5,196 bases of DNA from an uncultured Prevotellaceae bacterium (GTDB lineage: Bacteria; Bacteroidota; Bacteroidia; Bacteroidales; Muribaculaceae): positions 1 to 5,196 of the forward strand of contig CALDIG010000046.1 of NCBI GenBank assembly GCA_937904375.1, given 5' to 3'. Of this stretch, positions 1 to 5,147 are shown piece after piece; within the stretch, counting starts at the first letter, position 1; the number at the start of each line of letters is the position of its first letter. The position numbers and the translations under genes are program-made. The notes under the pieces were generated by a model. That model had not been told where the DNA came from, did not search any database, and worked only from the letters and a program-made list of their open reading frames with translations.

Positions 1-858
1 GGCTCGTGCGCCTTCTATCAGCAATTCCATATTGCCTTTTATGGCTGCCATCAGCACCGAGAATGATGTGAGAAGGCTGCCTTCAGGTTTCTTTTCATAG
101 ACTTGTGCAAAAACCTGTGAGTCAGTGATGATAAGTGTTGGTGCTTCTTTCATCGCATTAAGGCTTTTTTCGAGAGTGTCAACTCCGCAGCAAGTGATTA
201 TGCAACCCTTGTCGAGCAGGTCGCGGATGGTCTGCACTTGTGGAAGAATCAAGCGTCCTTTTGGTGCTTGTGGGTCTTGCGGCATTACGAGCAGCACGGT
301 GTCGCCCGTCGTGACGAGACCTGCCGTGAGGCTCGTTTGCTCATCATTGCCAACGGCATGCACAAGTGCTTCACGCAGCTTATCAATGCCTTCGTGGCTC
401 TTGGCACTGACTGCCACAGGTTCAATCCCAAGTGTGCTTTTTATCTGTTCAAAAGCGTCTTTAACATCATCGATAGCATCCACTTTGTTGAGCACAGCTA
501 CAGTGGGAATCTCAAGGCGATGCAGTTCGTTGAGCCATTTCTTTTCAAAGCTCAAGTCTTGCGCTTGGTCCATGACGAGCAGTGCCATGTCGGCTTGGTC
601 GAGCACGCGGTGGGTGCGCTCGTTTCGCAGTTCGCCCACGCTGCCCACGTCGTCAAAGCCAGCGGTGTCGATGAGCAGGCAAGGACCCAGCGGCAGTATC
701 TCCATGGCGCGGTTCACAGGGTCGGTTGTTGTGCCTGCCTCTGGCGAGACGATGGCGACCTGCTGACCAGTAATGGCATTGAGCAATGACGACTTGCCCA
801 CGTTCCTACGACCAAAGATGGCAATGTGACGACGAAGTGACTGCGGTGCGGTGTTCAT
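1..858 (-). CDS. hydF: [FeFe]-hydrogenase maturation GTPase HydF (5' part, C-terminus outside window)
   Basis: Reading the minus strand from ATG at 858-856 gives 286 codons without a stop, running off the window at base 1. HydF is the cytoplasmic GTPase scaffold that receives the iron/CO/CN products of HydE and HydG and passes the assembled 2Fe subcluster to the hydrogenase. The G domain is complete: Walker A G16-RRNV-GKS23, the GTTTDP switch at 42-47, DTAG at 64-67, NKVD at 124-127 and SAK at 151-153. The HydF-specific dimerisation domain follows, with the signature APKGRLILPQVQTIRD at 198-213. The usual protein is about 400 residues, so the C-terminal [4Fe-4S] domain with its cysteines lies outside. 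The gene follows hydG by 57 bp on the same strand, which supports the call. Family assignment is firm; intactness of the missing end cannot be judged. Confidence 0.95.
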   Translation of the reverse strand, partial: MNTAPQSLRRHIAIFGRRNVGKSSLLNAITGQQVAIVSPEAGTTTDPVNRAMEILPLGPCLLIDTAGFDDVGSVGELRNERTHRVLDQADMALLVMDQAQDLSFEKKWLNELHRLEIPTVAVLNKVDAIDDVKDAFEQIKSTLGIEPVAVSAKSHEGIDKLREALVHAVGNDEQTSLTAGLVTTGDTVLLVMPQDPQAPKGRLILPQVQTIRDLLDKGCIITCCGVDTLEKSLNAMKEAPTLIITDSQVFAQVYEKKPEGSLLTSFSVLMAAIKGNMELLIEGARA

Positions 859-859
859 T

Positions 860-873
860 ATTAGTTATTGGTT
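860..873 (-). repeat. Two AAC-type heptads directly before hydF
   Basis: Read on the minus strand, the bases before the hydF start are AACCAAT, AACTAAT, then a single A and the ATG. Both heptads begin with AAC and have the same phase relative to the ATG as the longer heptad run before hydG. No Shine-Dalgarno sequence is visible. Two units alone would not be convincing; the parallel with hydG and rpe is what makes the call. Confidence 0.5.
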
Positions 874-887
874 GTGTGTGTTGTGTA

Positions 888-908
888 TGTTGCGTTGTCA
901 ACGCAACA
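888..908. repeat. 21-bp palindrome between hydG and hydF (copy 1)
   Basis: Arms TGTTGCGTTG (888-897) and CAACGCAACA (899-908) are perfect inverted repeats around one central base. After one mismatch, three more pairs (884-886 with 910-912) extend the stem. As RNA it would fold into an 8-bp hairpin with a 5-base loop. No T-tract follows in either direction, so it is not a standard intrinsic terminator. A near copy lies at 4127-4147 before rpe, with the same arm length and central spacing. Confidence 0.8.
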
Positions 909-915
909 CACAGGA

Positions 916-2331
916 CTAAAACCTGAAATCTCGCTCGCCGTTGGCAATGTCGATGAGGCGGCGGTTGGCGAGGTTGCGGATGCGGTCGTCGGGCAGCTTC
1001 TCCAACTCGCGACGGATGAGAGCCTCGCCTTTCTCTCTTGTGGCTGGGCTGGCGTAGTCCTCGAGGTATTCCTTGAGGGTAATCATCGCATTGGGGGTGC
1101 AGCAGTAGCTTATCTTGCCGCGTTTCACGAGCGACATGAAGCGGTCGCCAGTGCGGCCCTCACGGTAACATGCCGTGCAGAAGCTGGGCAGGTAGTCGAT
1201 GTCGAGAAGCCATGAAATAACCTCGTCGAGCGAGCGCTGGTCGCTCACGTCGAACTGTGCGGTGTCGTCGTGGCGCTCCTCGGTGGTGTAGCCGCCCACG
1301 CTAGTGCGTGAACCGCCACTAATCTGCGAGATGCCCAAGTCAAGCACCTTCTCACGCACCTTCTGAGACTCGCGGGTGGAGATAATCATGCCGGTATAAG
1401 GTGCTGCAAGGCGGATGATGGCGACAATCTTGCAGAAGATGTCGTCGGGCAGCACGTCGGGGAACTCGTCGAGAGAGATGTCGTCGGCGGGACAGATGCG
1501 CGGCACGCTGATGGTGTGCGGTCCCACGCCCATGCGAGCCTCAAGGTGCTCGGCGTGCATGAGCACTCCCACGAGGTCGTAGCGGTAGGTCGTCAATCCG
1601 TAAAGCACACCTATGCCCACATCGTCAACGCCGCCCTCCATAGCGCGGTCCATCGCCTCGGTGTGGTAGCAGTAATCGCTCTTTGGACCAGTGGGGTGCA
1701 GTTTCTCATAGTTCTCCTTGTTATATGTCTCCTGGAAGAGGATATAGGTGCCGATTCCTGCTTCTTTGAGCTTGGTGTAGTTCTCCACGGTAGTGGCGGC
1801 TATATTCACGTTCACGCGGCGGATAGCGCCATTGCCTACCTTGGTGTCATATATTGTCTTTATCGACTCAAGGATATACTCGATGGGGTTCATCTTAGGA
1901 TGCTCGCCAGCTTCGAGAGCAAGGCGCTTGTGGCCCATCTGCTGCAGGGCGATAACCTCTTGGCGTATCTCGTCTTGCGACAGTTTCTTGCGGGGAATGG
2001 TGCGATTTTTGCCGTGATATGGGCAATATACACAACCGTTTACGCAGTAGTTTGACAGATAAAGCGGAGCAAAGAGCACTATGCGGTTGCCATAGAGCTT
2101 TTGCTTCACTTCGCGGGCAAGGTTCTCGAAACGCTCCACCAGGTCGGGTTGGTCGCATTCCAGCAGCACTGCTGCCTCGCGGTGGGTGAGACCCTTGCAG
2201 GTGGCGGCTTTGTTTATTATTTCTTCAATCAGAGCGCGGTTGCTGCGGTTCTTGGCAGCATACTCCAGCGTCTCCAATATTTCGCCGTGGTCAATAAACT
2301 CCTCGGCGTGAGCTGATTTTGGGTTATACAT
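916..2331 (-). CDS. hydG: [FeFe]-hydrogenase H-cluster maturase HydG (radical SAM tyrosine lyase)
   Basis: This 471-residue cytoplasmic protein cleaves tyrosine with SAM to p-cresol and dehydroglycine, the source of CO and CN- for the H-cluster iron synthon. The radical-SAM cluster motif is C96-x3-C100-x2-C103 in the stretch NYCVNGCVYCPYHGKN. A TIM-barrel region follows, with LALEAGEH near 137-144 and ISGGSRTSVGGY near 337-348. The C-terminal motif C385-x2-C388-x22-C411 binds HydG's auxiliary cluster with its dangler iron. This motif and the full length separate it from the related ThiH, which lacks that second cluster. The start ATG (2331-2329) follows a heptad-repeat leader and is preceded by a good Bacteroidetes promoter. 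It is the first gene of a probable hydG-hydF transcript; hydE and the hydrogenase genes are not in the window. Every key cysteine is present, so it should be functional. Confidence 0.98.
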   Translation of the reverse strand: MYNPKSAHAEEFIDHGEILETLEYAAKNRSNRALIEEIINKAATCKGLTHREAAVLLECDQPDLVERFENLAREVKQKLYGNRIVLFAPLYLSNYCVNGCVYCPYHGKNRTIPRKKLSQDEIRQEVIALQQMGHKRLALEAGEHPKMNPIEYILESIKTIYDTKVGNGAIRRVNVNIAATTVENYTKLKEAGIGTYILFQETYNKENYEKLHPTGPKSDYCYHTEAMDRAMEGGVDDVGIGVLYGLTTYRYDLVGVLMHAEHLEARMGVGPHTISVPRICPADDISLDEFPDVLPDDIFCKIVAIIRLAAPYTGMIISTRESQKVREKVLDLGISQISGGSRTSVGGYTTEERHDDTAQFDVSDQRSLDEVISWLLDIDYLPSFCTACYREGRTGDRFMSLVKRGKISYCCTPNAMITLKEYLEDYASPATREKGEALIRRELEKLPDDRIRNLANRRLIDIANGERDFRF

Positions 2332-2332
2332 T

Positions 2333-2381
2333 ATTGATTAATAGTTTATTGTTCAAAGTTTATAGTTGTTAGTTTTCGGTT
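2333..2381 (-). repeat. Seven-unit heptad leader before hydG
   Basis: On the minus strand, 49 bp split without a gap into seven heptads, each starting AAC or AAT (for example AACTATT 2346-2340, AACTTTG 2360-2354, AACTATA 2367-2361). A single A and the hydG ATG follow. The units differ after the first three bases, so this is a degenerate periodic repeat rather than a recent slippage array. The pattern may continue into codons 3-7 (AACCCAA, AATCAGC). It lies downstream of the predicted promoter, so it would be part of the mRNA leader. Confidence 0.75.
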
Positions 2382-2402
2382 ACGAGTGATATAATTGCTC
2401 AC

Positions 2403-2417
2403 TTTGCAACTTGCAAA
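2403..2417. promoter_or_regulatory. Operator-like palindrome at the hydG promoter
   Basis: TTTGCAA-C-TTGCAAA is a perfect 7-bp inverted repeat around one base. It overlaps the downstream end of the predicted hydG -7 box (2421-2414 on the minus strand) and covers the expected transcription start. A dimeric repressor bound there would block initiation. The regulator is unknown; the site is seen directly and the role is inferred. Confidence 0.45.
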
Positions 2418-2445
2418 ATTATAAAACCCACACAACTACTCCAAA
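2414..2445 (-). promoter_or_regulatory. hydG promoter, Bacteroidetes primary-sigma type
   Basis: On the minus strand, TTTG at 2445-2442 is followed after exactly 20 bases by TAATTTTG at 2421-2414. This matches the Bacteroides -33 TTTG / -7 TAnnTTTG consensus and its 19-21 bp spacing. Transcription would start near 2405-2409, leaving a leader of about 75-80 bases that includes the heptad run. Confidence 0.75.
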
Positions 2446-2591
2446 TCTTTTATACTATTTTTTCTTAATCCCCATCAAAGTATTTACATTACTGCATGCT
2501 GAGACAAACCTGGGCGTTGTTTAAGTATTGTGCCGTAAGTTCAACGTTCGGGAATTTCAGTATTCTATATTCTACTAAAAAAAATTTTTAT

Positions 2592-2599
2592 TACCTTTG
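2592..2599 (+). promoter_or_regulatory. -7 box for the glycosylase gene
   Basis: TACCTTTG fits TAnnTTTG exactly and is followed by C, as is common in this group. The expected TTTG -33 element is not visible 19-23 bp upstream; that stretch is simply AT-rich. The leader to the ATG at 2655 would be about 50 bases. Confidence 0.6.
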
Positions 2600-2605
2600 C
2601 ACACG

Positions 2606-2631
2606 AAAAGATGACAATGGTCACGTCTTTT
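2606..2631 (+). other. Bulged hairpin in the glycosylase leader
   Basis: AAAAGA (2606-2611) pairs with TCTTTT (2626-2631), and TGAC (2612-2615) with GTCA (2620-2623), around an AATG loop, leaving a two-base CG bulge on the right arm. It starts about at the predicted transcription start, so it may be a 5' stabilising structure. The lower stem is only A/T-rich and the role is unknown. Confidence 0.4.
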
Positions 2632-2654
2632 TGTTAACTTGTTTTCTATAAAAA

Positions 2655-3242
2655 ATGGACCTAATTAAAATTGAGCAGCATCCTTTTGAGCCGTTTCTTC
2701 CTGAAGGAGCGGCGGTGCTGATGCTGGGAACTTTTCCGCCTAAGCCTGAGCAATGGTCGATGGAGTTTTATTACCCCAACAAAATCAACGATATGTGGCG
2801 AATCATGGGGCTTATCTTCTTTGGCGACAAGGGCCATTTCTGGATTGAGGAAGAGAGGCATTTCGATCTTCCACGGCTCAAGTCGTTCCTCACCGAGAAG
2901 AAAATTGCCCTCTACGACACCGCCACTCGGGTGCGCCGCCTCAAGGACAATGCTAGCGACAAGTTCCTCGACATAGTGGAAACCATCGACCTCGACACAT
3001 TCTTCAAGGCATGTCCCACGCTTCGTGCCATTGTCACCGCCGGCGAGAAGGCAACTGGTGTGATTGCCGAGAAGGCTGGTGTGCAAGTGCCTAAGACGGG
3101 CGAAGTGACGCATTGCACCTGTCAGGGTCACGACTTCGACCTTTACCGCATGCCATCCTCGTCAAGGGCTTATCCGCTCTCGCTCGAGAAGAAAGCCGAC
3201 GCCTACCGTGAGATGTTTCGCCAGTTAGGTTATGAAGTGTGA
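2655..3242 (+). CDS. Uracil-DNA glycosylase superfamily protein (HDG/MUG-like)
   Basis: This 195-residue protein resembles the small single-domain DNA glycosylases of the uracil-DNA glycosylase fold, which remove deaminated or mismatched bases in base-excision repair. Motif 1 is LGTFPP at 24-29. It is followed by YYPNKINDMWRI (39-50), which I align to the Y..N.FW segment of hypoxanthine-DNA-glycosylase-like members; N45 would then be the catalytic candidate. The core strand VTAGEKA (127-133) and the C-terminal loop MPSSSRAY (166-173) correspond to the family's late DNA-binding motif. Motif 1 lacks the catalytic Asp or Asn of classical Ung/Mug, so substrate is uncertain. The ATG at 2655 is the first in frame after the -7 box and has only an A-run upstream, no Shine-Dalgarno. 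It stands alone between divergent hydG and dedA. Confidence 0.8.
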   Translation: MDLIKIEQHPFEPFLPEGAAVLMLGTFPPKPEQWSMEFYYPNKINDMWRIMGLIFFGDKGHFWIEEERHFDLPRLKSFLTEKKIALYDTATRVRRLKDNASDKFLDIVETIDLDTFFKACPTLRAIVTAGEKATGVIAEKAGVQVPKTGEVTHCTCQGHDFDLYRMPSSSRAYPLSLEKKADAYREMFRQLGYEV

Positions 3243-3253
3243 CAAAAATATTG

Positions 3254-3261
3254 TAACTTTG
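3254..3261 (+). promoter_or_regulatory. -7 box for dedA (and probably rpe)
   Basis: TAACTTTG, followed by C, matches TAnnTTTG and begins 11 bases after the glycosylase stop codon. No convincing -33 TTTG is visible upstream. Its position means transcription would start near 3268, inside the ORF extension that begins at 3273, which argues against that early start codon. Confidence 0.6.
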
Positions 3262-3264
3262 CAG

Positions 3265-3320
3265 TCGCAAAAATGCGATTAAGCGAGTTAAAGCTCGAGT
3301 TTGCTCGGTGCTTTGCGAGC
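3265..3320 (+). other. Row of three short hairpins in the dedA leader
   Basis: Three small inverted repeats follow one another: TCGCA/TGCGA (3265-3269 with 3274-3278), CGAG/CTCG (3284-3287 with 3294-3297) and GCTCG/CGAGC (3303-3307 with 3316-3320). The words GCGAG and GCTCG recur throughout. No T-tract follows. This looks like structured untranslated leader rather than coding sequence; function unknown. Confidence 0.4.
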
Positions 3321-3341
3321 GTGAGCATTTTATTCAAATTC

Positions 3342-3345
3342 AGGA
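3342..3345 (+). promoter_or_regulatory. Shine-Dalgarno-like AGGA that decides the dedA start
   Basis: AGGA ends 8 bases before the ATG at 3354. It supports 3354 rather than the upstream in-frame ATG at 3273, which has no such site and lies at the predicted transcription start. Confidence 0.5.
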
Positions 3346-3353
3346 ACAACGAA

Positions 3354-4118
3354 ATGAACCGTAAAAAAACGATATTTTTCCTGTTCGCTCTTGCGGCGGT
3401 TGTGCTGATGAGCGACGCTTGTTTTGCTCAGGATGCAGCACAAGTTGCTGCCGAGCCATCATGGACCGAGAAATTGTATTTCTGGTTTAAGGACCACATG
3501 AACTATTGGACTATCATCCTGCTGATGGCGATTGAAAGCTCGATAGTGCCTCTACCCAGCGAGGTGGTGGTGCCGCCGGCGGCATATTTCTCGTTACAGG
3601 AAAACAGTGACTTGAACTTCTGGCTTGTGATTGCTACCGCAACTGTGGGCGCTTATCTCGGCTCAGCAATCAACTACGGCCTCTCGATGCTTATAGGGCG
3701 ACCGGTGTTCTATGCCTTCGCCGCCAGCAAGGGGGGGCATCTGTTCCTGCTCAACCGCGAGAAGCTGGAGCACGCCGAGGACTATTTCAGGCGCAAAGGG
3801 TCGATTTCCATCTTCTTCGGACGCCTGCTGCCAGCAGTGCGACATCTTATCTCTATTCCAGCGGGTCTGTCGCGCATGAACTTCGGAACCTTCAGCTTCT
3901 ACACAGTGCTTGGCGCGGGACTATGGAACGTGGTTCTGGCATTGCTGGGCTACCTTCTCTTTCGCATTGTGCCAGACGACAGCCAGCTCTTCGCCCAACT
4001 TGAGCACTACAGCCACTACCTAAAGATTGCCGGCTTCATCCTGCTCGGTGCCGCAATAGTTTTCATCATCTACAAAGTGAGAAAAAACAAAAAGAACAAA
4101 AAAGAGCAAGAAAATTAA
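3354..4118 (+). CDS. DedA/VTT-family integral membrane protein
   Basis: DedA proteins are inner-membrane proteins of the VTT superfamily; some members translocate undecaprenyl phosphate or phospholipids and maintain envelope homeostasis. From ATG 3354 the protein has 254 residues. It opens with a signal-peptide-like segment (MNRKK, hydrophobic 7-20, likely cut after CFA25), common in Bacteroidetes members but not in E. coli DedA. Family motifs: E61-SSIVPLPSE (conserved acidic and proline residues in the re-entrant loop), G99..G103, GR at 115-116, FFGRLLPAVR (154-163) and ISIPAGLSRM (166-175). Membrane segments lie at about 50-80, 88-112, 180-205 and 222-241, with a basic tail. The ORF extends in frame to 3273, but that would bury the signal peptide behind 27 residues translated from hairpin-rich leader. 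rpe follows by 73 bp with no clear promoter, suggesting co-transcription. The substrate cannot be told from sequence. Confidence 0.92.
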   Translation: MNRKKTIFFLFALAAVVLMSDACFAQDAAQVAAEPSWTEKLYFWFKDHMNYWTIILLMAIESSIVPLPSEVVVPPAAYFSLQENSDLNFWLVIATATVGAYLGSAINYGLSMLIGRPVFYAFAASKGGHLFLLNREKLEHAEDYFRRKGSISIFFGRLLPAVRHLISIPAGLSRMNFGTFSFYTVLGAGLWNVVLALLGYLLFRIVPDDSQLFAQLEHYSHYLKIAGFILLGAAIVFIIYKVRKNKKNKKEQEN

Positions 4119-4126
4119 GTCCCGTC

Positions 4127-4147
4127 TGTTGCGATGACATCGCAACA
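4127..4147. repeat. 21-bp palindrome between dedA and rpe (copy 2)
   Basis: Arms TGTTGCGATG (4127-4136) and CATCGCAACA (4138-4147) are a perfect inverted repeat around one central base. Compared with the copy at 888-908 it differs only by one compensated pair in the arms (positions 8 and 14 of the 21) and the centre base. No T-tract follows, so a simple terminator is unlikely. It is followed almost at once by the rpe heptad leader, the same order as before hydF. Confidence 0.8.
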
Positions 4148-4149
4148 AA

Positions 4150-4191
4150 CTTAACTATGAACTCTTAACTCTTAACTATGAACTCTTAACT
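4150..4191 (+). repeat. Perfect 21-bp tandem duplication (heptad-based) abutting the rpe start
   Basis: Positions 4150-4170 and 4171-4191 are identical. Each unit is three heptads (CTTAACT, ATGAACT, CTTAACT), and the rpe ATG at 4192 follows at the next heptad boundary. Each copy contains a three-codon mini-ORF, ATG AAC TCT TAA (4157-4168 and 4178-4189). The second stops two bases before the rpe ATG. The repeats have no Shine-Dalgarno sequence. Confidence 0.85.
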
Positions 4192-4836
4192 ATGATAGTT
4201 TCCCCATCATTACTTAGTGCCGACTTCGGCAACCTCGCCCGAGACCTGGAGATGATAAACCAGAGCAAGGCGCAGATGCTTCACCTCGATGTGATGGATG
4301 GCGTGTTTGTGCCAAACATCTCCTTCGGCTTCCCAGTGATAAAATATGTACAGCAGTTGTGTGAGAAACCGCTCGACGTGCACCTGATGATTGTTGAGCC
4401 GCAGAAGTTCGTCAACGAGGTGCGAGACTGCGGTGCCGAGATTATGAACGTACACTTCGAGGTGTGCAACCACCTCGACCGAGTGGTGCAGCAGATTCAC
4501 GATGCCGGAATGAAAGCCGGTGTTACCATAAACCCCGCCACTCCCGTGTGCCTACTTCGCGACATCGTGGCGCAGCTCGACCTCGTGCTGCTCATGTCGG
4601 TGAACCCAGGATTTGGTGGACAGAAGTTTATCCCTAACACTCTCAACAAGGTGCGTGAGCTGCGTGCCCTTATCGCCGAGACAGGCTCAAAGGCGATGAT
4701 CGAGGTGGACGGCGGAGTTAATGCAGAGACAGGAAAGCAACTTGCCGAGGCAGGTGCCGATGTGCTAGTGGCTGGAAATTACGTCTTTAAGGCACAAGAC
4801 CCGCTCAAAGCTATCGAAACTCTCTACAATTTGTAA
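4192..4836 (+). CDS. rpe: Ribulose-phosphate 3-epimerase
   Basis: Rpe interconverts D-ribulose 5-phosphate and D-xylulose 5-phosphate in the cytosolic pentose phosphate pathway. The 214-residue product is full length for this TIM-barrel family. Landmarks: SPSLLSADF (4-12) with the substrate-binding serine; HLDVMDGVFVPN (31-42) with metal ligands H31 and D33 and catalytic D36; DVHLMI (62-67) with H64; the phosphate-loop motif MSVNPGFGGQKF (135-146); EVDGGV (171-176) with D173, the second catalytic acid and metal ligand; and VAGNYVF (193-199) near the phosphate site, with N196 where E. coli has Ser. No in-frame ATG occurs between the upstream TGA (4135-4137) and 4192, so 4192 is the only ATG start. 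It follows dedA on the same strand with a palindrome and tandem repeats between them. No functional link with DedA is evident. Confidence 0.98.
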   Translation: MIVSPSLLSADFGNLARDLEMINQSKAQMLHLDVMDGVFVPNISFGFPVIKYVQQLCEKPLDVHLMIVEPQKFVNEVRDCGAEIMNVHFEVCNHLDRVVQQIHDAGMKAGVTINPATPVCLLRDIVAQLDLVLLMSVNPGFGGQKFIPNTLNKVRELRALIAETGSKAMIEVDGGVNAETGKQLAEAGADVLVAGNYVFKAQDPLKAIETLYNL

Positions 4837-4854
4837 AGATTTTTCTTCAAAATA

Positions 4855-4886
4855 TTGCTCAGTTTAAGAAAAAAGTACTAACTTTG
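4855..4886 (+). promoter_or_regulatory. tRNA-Ser promoter
   Basis: TTG at 4855-4857, then a 21-base spacer, then TAACTTTG at 4879-4886 followed by C. The -7 box is a full match to TAnnTTTG; the -33 element is ATTG rather than TTTG. Transcription would start near 4893, giving a leader of about 120 bases before the tRNA. Confidence 0.65.
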
Positions 4887-4905
4887 CACCCGCAAAAACG
4901 AGAAA

Positions 4906-5010
4906 ACAGACATCAGAAACGAGACATCAGAAATCTGACATCTGAATTCTGAAATCTGAAATCTGAAATCTGAAATCTGAAATCTGAATTCTGACATCTG
5001 AATTCTGAAA
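4906..5010 (+). repeat. Heptanucleotide tandem array (TCTGAAA type) in the tRNA-Ser leader
   Basis: From 4934 to 5010 there are 11 consecutive heptads of the form TCTGAMW without a break: TCTGAAA (six copies, five of them in a row at 4948-4982), TCTGAAT (three) and TCTGACA (two). Four more degenerate heptads precede them at 4906-4933 (alternating ending GACA and TCAGAAA). The array ends five bases before the tRNA. No ribosome-binding site or credible ORF uses it; the minus-strand reading frame across it is repeat translation. Confidence 0.9.
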
Positions 5011-5015
5011 TCTTT

Positions 5016-5102
5016 GGAAAGATGCCGGAGTGGTCGAACGGGGCGGTCTCGAAAACCGTTAACCCCTTTCGGGGTTCCAGGGTTCGAATCCCTGTCTTTC
5101 CG
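5016..5102 (+). tRNA. tRNA-Ser (anticodon CGA)
   Basis: The 87 bases fold as a class II tRNA. Acceptor arms GGAAAGA (5016-5022) and TCTTTCC (5095-5101) pair fully, with G discriminator at 5102. The D-stem is CCG/CGG. The anticodon stem GCGGT/ACCGT encloses the loop CTCGAAA, with anticodon CGA reading the serine codon UCG. The long variable arm AACCCC/GGGGTT is characteristic of Ser. The T-arm CAGGG-TTCGAAT-CCCTG is canonical. CCA is not encoded (CAA follows the discriminator), so it is added after transcription. The upstream TCTTT (5011-5015) is complementary to the 5' acceptor strand and could pair with it in the precursor. Confidence 0.97.
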
Positions 5103-5113
5103 CAAAATCAATG

Positions 5114-5147
5114 AAACCAGATGAGCTATCGCCCATCTGGTTTTTTT
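5114..5147 (+). terminator. Rho-independent terminator after tRNA-Ser
   Basis: AAACCAGATG (5114-5123) pairs perfectly with CATCTGGTTT (5134-5143) around a 10-base loop, and the T-run spans 5141-5147. It lies 11 bases after the tRNA and ends its transcript. Its T-tract directly abuts the group II intron-like sequence, so it also looks like the intron's insertion target. Confidence 0.92.

Larger units (their letters stand above)
2332..2654. other. Divergent intergenic region between hydG and the glycosylase gene
   Basis: This 323-bp AT-rich spacer holds the hydG heptad leader, operator-like palindrome and promoter on the left, and a -7 box and leader hairpin for the plus-strand gene on the right. 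Between roughly 2446 and 2590 I see no gene, no tRNA and no strong hairpin. Confidence 0.7.

Noticed and set aside
125..789. Two long plus-strand ORFs of 213 and 183 codons
   Set aside because: Both lie antisense to hydF, whose G motifs are all in the minus-strand frame; their products resemble nothing and are low-complexity Ser/Arg or His-rich shadows.
868..2316. Plus-strand ORFs (868-1215, 1516-2055, 1793-2017, 2101-2316) and a second minus-strand ORF at 1895-2158
   Set aside because: All overlap hydG, which has every expected cysteine motif in one uninterrupted frame; no start signals or recognisable products.
916..2331. ThiH (thiamine tyrosine lyase) instead of HydG
   Set aside because: The C385-x2-C388-x22-C411 auxiliary-cluster motif and the adjacent hydF fit HydG; ThiH lacks that C-terminal motif.
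2661..3131. Minus-strand ORF of 156 codons opposite the glycosylase gene
   Set aside because: Shadow of a plus-strand gene with recognisable motifs and a -7 box; the antisense product has no recognisable features.
4839..4874. Possible terminator after rpe (TTTTCTT at 4841-4847 with AAGAAAA at 4866-4872)
   Set aside because: The stem is 7 bp of nearly pure A/T with an 18-base loop and no T-tract after it; too weak to call.
4906..5010. CRISPR array
   Set aside because: The repeat is a continuous 7-base tandem with no spacers of unique sequence, and no cas gene is near.
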